The position numbers and the translations under genes were made by a program. The notes beneath the pieces were generated by a model. That model did not search any database. It was not told where the DNA came from and was given only the letters and a program-made list of their open reading frames with translations. Shown piece after piece: positions 60,914 through 64,000 of a stretch of 64,000 nucleotides of DNA (the first letter of the stretch is position 1; every line of letters starts with the position of its first letter). This DNA comes from JAPOKJ01 sp031421635 (lineage in GTDB: Bacteria > Pseudomonadota > Gammaproteobacteria > Burkholderiales > Burkholderiaceae_E): positions 11,864 through 75,863 of the forward strand of contig JANOPA010000007.1 in the NCBI GenBank assembly GCA_031421635.1. The letters run 5' to 3'.

Positions 60914-63014
60914 TTAGAACAAGCCCGTTTGTTGGGCCGACGAATTCCCATCGAGAATCAGTTTGCCGGTAGCCCTCAGGTGTGCGAGGATGCCAGCGAC
61001 CGGTTCGCTGTCCAAATCAATGCGTTTGATTTCCAATGGCGCATACGGCGCAGCTTGCTCCACTTTCAGTAGCTTAGCTTTGATCAGTCGCATAATCGTT
61101 GTGTCACTGACGCTACTATAGCGCTGGGCTTGCGCCAGGTTGAGTATTTCTGGTTCGAGTTGCGCGCTCACCGGTGCGGCGATGCCGTATTTGCGCCGGA
61201 CCGTCGCGACACGATCTTGATTCCAGCGATTGCCCTTTCCGGTTCGCCGTCCCAGCTTGCTCAGCACCCGCGCGATTTGGTCGTCGCCATAGCGTCGAGC
61301 CATCGTCGTGATGAGCTCGATGTCGTTCACCGCAGTCTTGTGTGCAATGGCCCCTGATAGGGGCTTGAGCATAGTGAATGCAGTGTGACAGCTCCCGTGC
61401 CAGTGGATGATCATTTTAAGTTCAAGATTGTCGACAACATCAACGACGATTTCCTTGATGAGGGTGCGCGCGATGCGTTTCTTCAACATCATGGGACAGG
61501 CGTCGCTCTGCCAGACCGCAGCAAAGTTCTCCCCCAACGCGCGCAGGCTCGCTTCATTGGCCGGCGTGAGCGCAGCGCGAGCATCGTTCAGATTGCTCAG
61601 CACTTGCTCAACGCGTTGCTGCTCTGCCAGCTTCGCGTTCCAGCGCTGCTCCAATACCTCGGCCACTAGGCGATTGCCGGGGTCGATTTGATCGTACTGA
61701 GCAAAGGCCCGCTCGGCTTCGTAGCGCGCTTCTCTGCAATTGCCGCTGCATGACGCCACGCCGTTCACTGCCTTGTGAGTGTGATTGCGCGATTGCCGCA
61801 ATACTGGCCTGCAGGCCGTACGGCGAGAGGGCGTTCAGAATCACCTCACTCAGGCGCCGATCGACCGTCGCGCCGCCAAAGCCCAAACAGTAGCGTCCGC
61901 CCGTCTGGAAGTCACCGCTGCACAGGTAGCGTGCTGCCGTACCTTGTTTGCCCCAGTAACGGATATTCAACTTCCGTCCGCAGCGCGCGCAGCGTAACAG
62001 TCCGCTCAATAGGCCCTGTCCGCCGCGCACGACCTGGGCGGCATCGTCTTGCGCAAAGTTGCTCCCGTTGCCGCGCAGGGTGTCCAGGTTTCGTTGGTAC
62101 ACCTCCCAGCTTACATAAGCTTCGTGATGCTGGGCAATGAACACACTGGCCTCCTGCGCGGCGCGCGGCCTGCCTGCGCGCTTCACCGCTTGGCCTTCGC
62201 GCACCACAACCTCGGAGGGCCTGCGACCGTATACATAGGCCCCCGCGTACATTGGGTTGTTCAGCATGTCGCCCAAGAAGCTTGGGCTGGGCAGTTTCCA
62301 AGCCAAGCGGAAATGCCCACCAAGGGGTTTATTCACCGGCAACTCGATACGTTCCTGGTGAAACCACAGATGCGTCTGGCGCAGGCTGCCCAACGCCTCA
62401 AAGCGACTGAAGACCAGCGCGATCGCTTCCTGCACGCGCAGGTTAGGATCCTTGACCAGACGATGGGTTGCTTCGTCCATGACGTAGCCGGGCTGGGGGC
62501 TACGGCCTAATTCGCCGCGCCGGGCTTTGGCTTCCCGGCCCTGTTGCAGACGCAGCTTCAGCGTGCCCAGCTCGACCACGCTGAGCGTGCCCTTGATGCC
62601 AAGAATCAACTGGTCGTCGAGCCGATTCAGATCATAGACACTCTCAGCGTCACCTATCAGCGTGTTCAGGACTCGGCACAGCTCCATCAACTGACACCAA
62701 TCCTTGTCGGTACTCAGCCGCGCGGGCTCGCGGCTGAGTACCATGCCGACCTCACTGAGCGCGATACTGGCCAGCCACTGCTTGAAGCCTTCGCGCGTCT
62801 GCGCACCACTGGAGGCGCTCATACCCAAATCAGTGTCGATGACTTCGACGCGGGCAAAACCGTAAGCCTTCGCGGTGTCCTTCAGTGCGTACTGTAGGCG
62901 CTGGCTCTCGGTGTTGTGCTTGACCTGTGCGAGGGATGATTGGCGCAAATAGACGACAGCCTTACGTGCCAGGTGGCTCGCCGTGATCTTCGAATTAAAT
63001 TCAACGCGCTTCAT
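60914..63014 (-). pseudogene. Large serine recombinase with a one-base frameshift
   Basis: Site-specific recombinase of about 699 residues if one extra base near 61734 is removed. The N-terminal catalytic domain shows VVYLRQSSLAQVKHNTESQ (nucleophile Ser in the RQSS segment). Next come a recombinase domain (FLGDMLNNPMYAGAYVYGRR), a zinc ribbon (LLRCARCGRKLNI and a YLCSGDFQTGGRYCLGF region), a coiled-coil region, and a C-terminal helix-turn-helix region. The first frame ends at 61608; the second resumes with REARYEAERAFAQYDQIDPG. The start ATG at 63014 follows GGAGG. The shift (CAGAGAAG where CAGGAAG is expected) could be a mutation, a sequencing error or less likely a programmed site. Confidence 0.85.
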
Positions 63015-63159
63015 GGTCGGCCTCCTGCGCGGGTGGACACACCGCGACGATGGCCTGGGCCATCAGTGCGATGAGCTGTTGTTCGAGCTCCGCTGGGATC
63101 GTCGGACCCGGTTGACCGGCGTCGAGCTCGGCCAGATTGAGTTTGATTTGCTGTTGCAT
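63001..63159 (-). CDS. Small protein of the recombinase element
   Basis: About 52 residues, starting MQQQIKLNLAEL, with a short helical segment PAELEQQLIALMAQAIVAV. Proteins of about this size lie directly before the recombinase in related elements; function unknown. The stop overlaps the first codons of the recombinase gene, so translation is coupled. An upstream ATG at 63186 would add nine residues. Confidence 0.6.
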   Translation of the reverse strand: MQQQIKLNLAELDAGQPGPTIPAELEQQLIALMAQAIVAVCPPAQEADHEAR

Positions 63160-63433
63160 CGCGGTGCTCCGAAGGGTTGTGTGCAACTACCCTAGCGTGT
63201 ACTTCGAGCAACGTCGCCACCGCGAGCAATGCGCTGGCAGCAACCTCGATTTGATCGTGCCTGTAGAGCTGCGCTGTGACGGGCTCAATCATCCATAGCG
63301 GGACCTTCAGCGCCTTGCCGTCGGGGTGGCGCACCGTTAATGAAAGATCGGCTCGCCGAGGCCACGCCACGACTTCGAGACAACAATTATGGAGCGGGTG
63401 AAACGGGTAGTGCACCGTCACGGTCAACGGCAT
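63011..63433 (-). CDS. DUF5372-like protein of the recombinase element
   Basis: The frame begins at the ATG at 63433, 22 bases inside the element, with MPLTVTVHYPFHPLHNCCLE. The HPFHPL-type motif and the following short beta segments resemble the DUF5372 family found upstream of this recombinase type. After about 85 residues the sequence becomes a low-complexity stretch opposite the small-protein gene, so the true C-terminus may lie near 63170 with a lost stop or frameshift. Function is unknown. Confidence 0.5.
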   Translation of the reverse strand: MPLTVTVHYPFHPLHNCCLEVVAWPRRADLSLTVRHPDGKALKVPLWMIEPVTAQLYRHDQIEVAASALLAVATLLEVHARVVAHNPSEHRDATANQTQSGRARRRSTGSDDPSGARTTAHRTDGPGHRRGVSTRAGGRP

Positions 63434-63455
63434 GGTATTCAGAGTGGTTGTCGCT

Positions 63456-64000
63456 GAACATTCATTTGCACTGCTTGGTGTTGGACGGTGTCTACCGGAC
63501 AAATGCCAAGGGCGAACCCGTGTTCGTCGAGATGCCTCCCCCGAGCGACGAGCAGGTGTGGGAGGTGTTGGAGAGAATCATCAAGCGCGTGATGAAGCAA
63601 CTGGTTCGTCGCGGCATTTTGGTTGAGGATCAGGGCGAGACGTATTTGGCCGACGACGGCGATGACTCCGAGGAATCTCGGACGCTGAGGCCACTGCATC
63701 GGGGTTCGTGTGTTTATCGAATTGCCTTCGGCCCTCGGGCAGGCCAGAAGGTGCTGACGTTGCAGGGCGCTCTGCCCAGAGAAATAAGTGGCAAGCAGAA
63801 GCTATGCACCAACCTGCAAGGCTTTAGCCTGCATGCGGCGGTGCGTTGTGGTGCCGGGCAGAGAAAGACCCTGGAGCGGCTGTGTCGTTACATTGCCCGC
63901 CCAGCGCTCGCCAATGAGCGGGTGCAGTGCAACGCGGCAGGCCAGGTCGAGCTGAAGCTCAAGACGCCGTGGCGAGACGGCACGACGCATCAGGTGATGT
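63456..64000 (+). pseudogene. IS91-family transposase copy B, part after the recombinase element (runs off the window)
   Basis: The transposase frame resumes with NIHLHCLVLDGVYRTNAKGE, which holds the HUH metal motif. It stays open to the window edge, including IIKRVMKQLVRRGILVEDQ, QGFSLHAAVRCGAGQRKTLE, and the conserved YIARPALANERVQCN segment of the Y2 domain. The gene would be intact but for the truncated start, the 50-bp insert and the recombinase element. The catalytic tyrosines and C-terminal zinc ribbon lie beyond the window or could not be assigned. Confidence 0.85.

Larger units (their letters stand above)
60869..63455 (-). mobile_element. Serine-recombinase element inserted in an IS91 transposase gene
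   Basis: A block of about 2587 bp interrupts the IS91 coding sequence exactly between CCGCCAACCT and GAACATTCAT; the uninterrupted join is present in copy A at 52641-52660. The bases CT occur at both junctions, consistent with a two-base serine-recombinase crossover. On the minus strand the element carries three genes in order: a small DUF5372-like gene, a gene of about 60 codons, and a large serine recombinase. This three-gene plan is known from recombinase elements in rhizobia and other proteobacteria. The ends show no obvious long inverted repeats. Confidence 0.8.

Overview
The window looks like a chromosomal segment of a betaproteobacterium, most likely order Burkholderiales. The reasons are the gene order prpC-prpB-mdh / gntR-sdhCDABE-gltA-sucAB-lpdA, the blocks bamD / rluD-pgeF-phaC-phaR-rimO and serB-mfd / ispD-ispF, class I polyhydroxyalkanoate synthesis, and several Bug-type (tripartite tricarboxylate) solute receptors. 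Family and genus cannot be fixed from the sequence alone. No rRNA, tRNA or CRISPR array was seen.

Left part (1-19.7 kb): a central-carbon super-cluster. Running leftward are aconitase, two small envelope proteins, 2-methylcitrate synthase, methylisocitrate lyase and malate dehydrogenase. Diverging from mdh are a GntR/HutC regulator and then succinate dehydrogenase (sdhCDAB), its flavinylation factor sdhE, citrate synthase and the complete 2-oxoglutarate dehydrogenase complex. The mdh/gntR gap holds a perfect 11-bp inverted repeat that is a strong candidate operator, so TCA-cycle and propionate (methylcitrate) genes may share one regulator.

Middle (19.8-33.7 kb): housekeeping genes (zapE-like ATPase, PP2C phosphatase, a DinG/YoaA-type helicase, bamD, rluD, pgeF), PHA synthase and its regulator phaR, rimO, an acyltransferase-3 membrane protein and an LLM flavin oxidoreductase. 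From 33.7 to 46.2 kb the content is more accessory: two cytochrome c genes, a translationally coupled catabolic operon (TauD-type dioxygenase, FAH-type hydrolase, Bug receptor, FMN hydroxy-acid oxidase) diverging from a LysR regulator, a second Bug receptor, a lipoprotein with half of a methyltransferase domain, an ArsC-GNAT fusion, a DUF1653 protein and a large lipoprotein with a dimethylformamidase-beta-like domain. serB-mfd and ispD-ispF (46.2-52.1 kb) return to housekeeping.

Right part (52.1-64 kb): a graveyard and landing zone for mobile DNA. There are remnants of Tn3, IS3 and at least two IS91-family (Y2/HUH) transposases, and cut-off pieces of exbD, an acyl-CoA synthetase, a nickel/cobalt transporter and a cytochrome c. 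Two genes look intact: an HpcH/HpaI aldolase and a 1018-residue protein that joins a phospholipase C-type phosphoesterase to a large unrecognised N-terminal region. A 2.6-kb serine-recombinase element sits exactly inside one IS91 transposase gene, and the uninterrupted target survives in a sister copy 8 kb away.

The most unusual signal is a 50-bp hairpin-containing insert. It occurs three times, always inside IS91 transposase coding sequence and always directly after an in-frame TTT codon. In the two homologous copies it is better conserved than the flanking coding DNA, which has diverged mostly at synonymous sites. It may be a miniature mobile element or something like a translational-bypass element.
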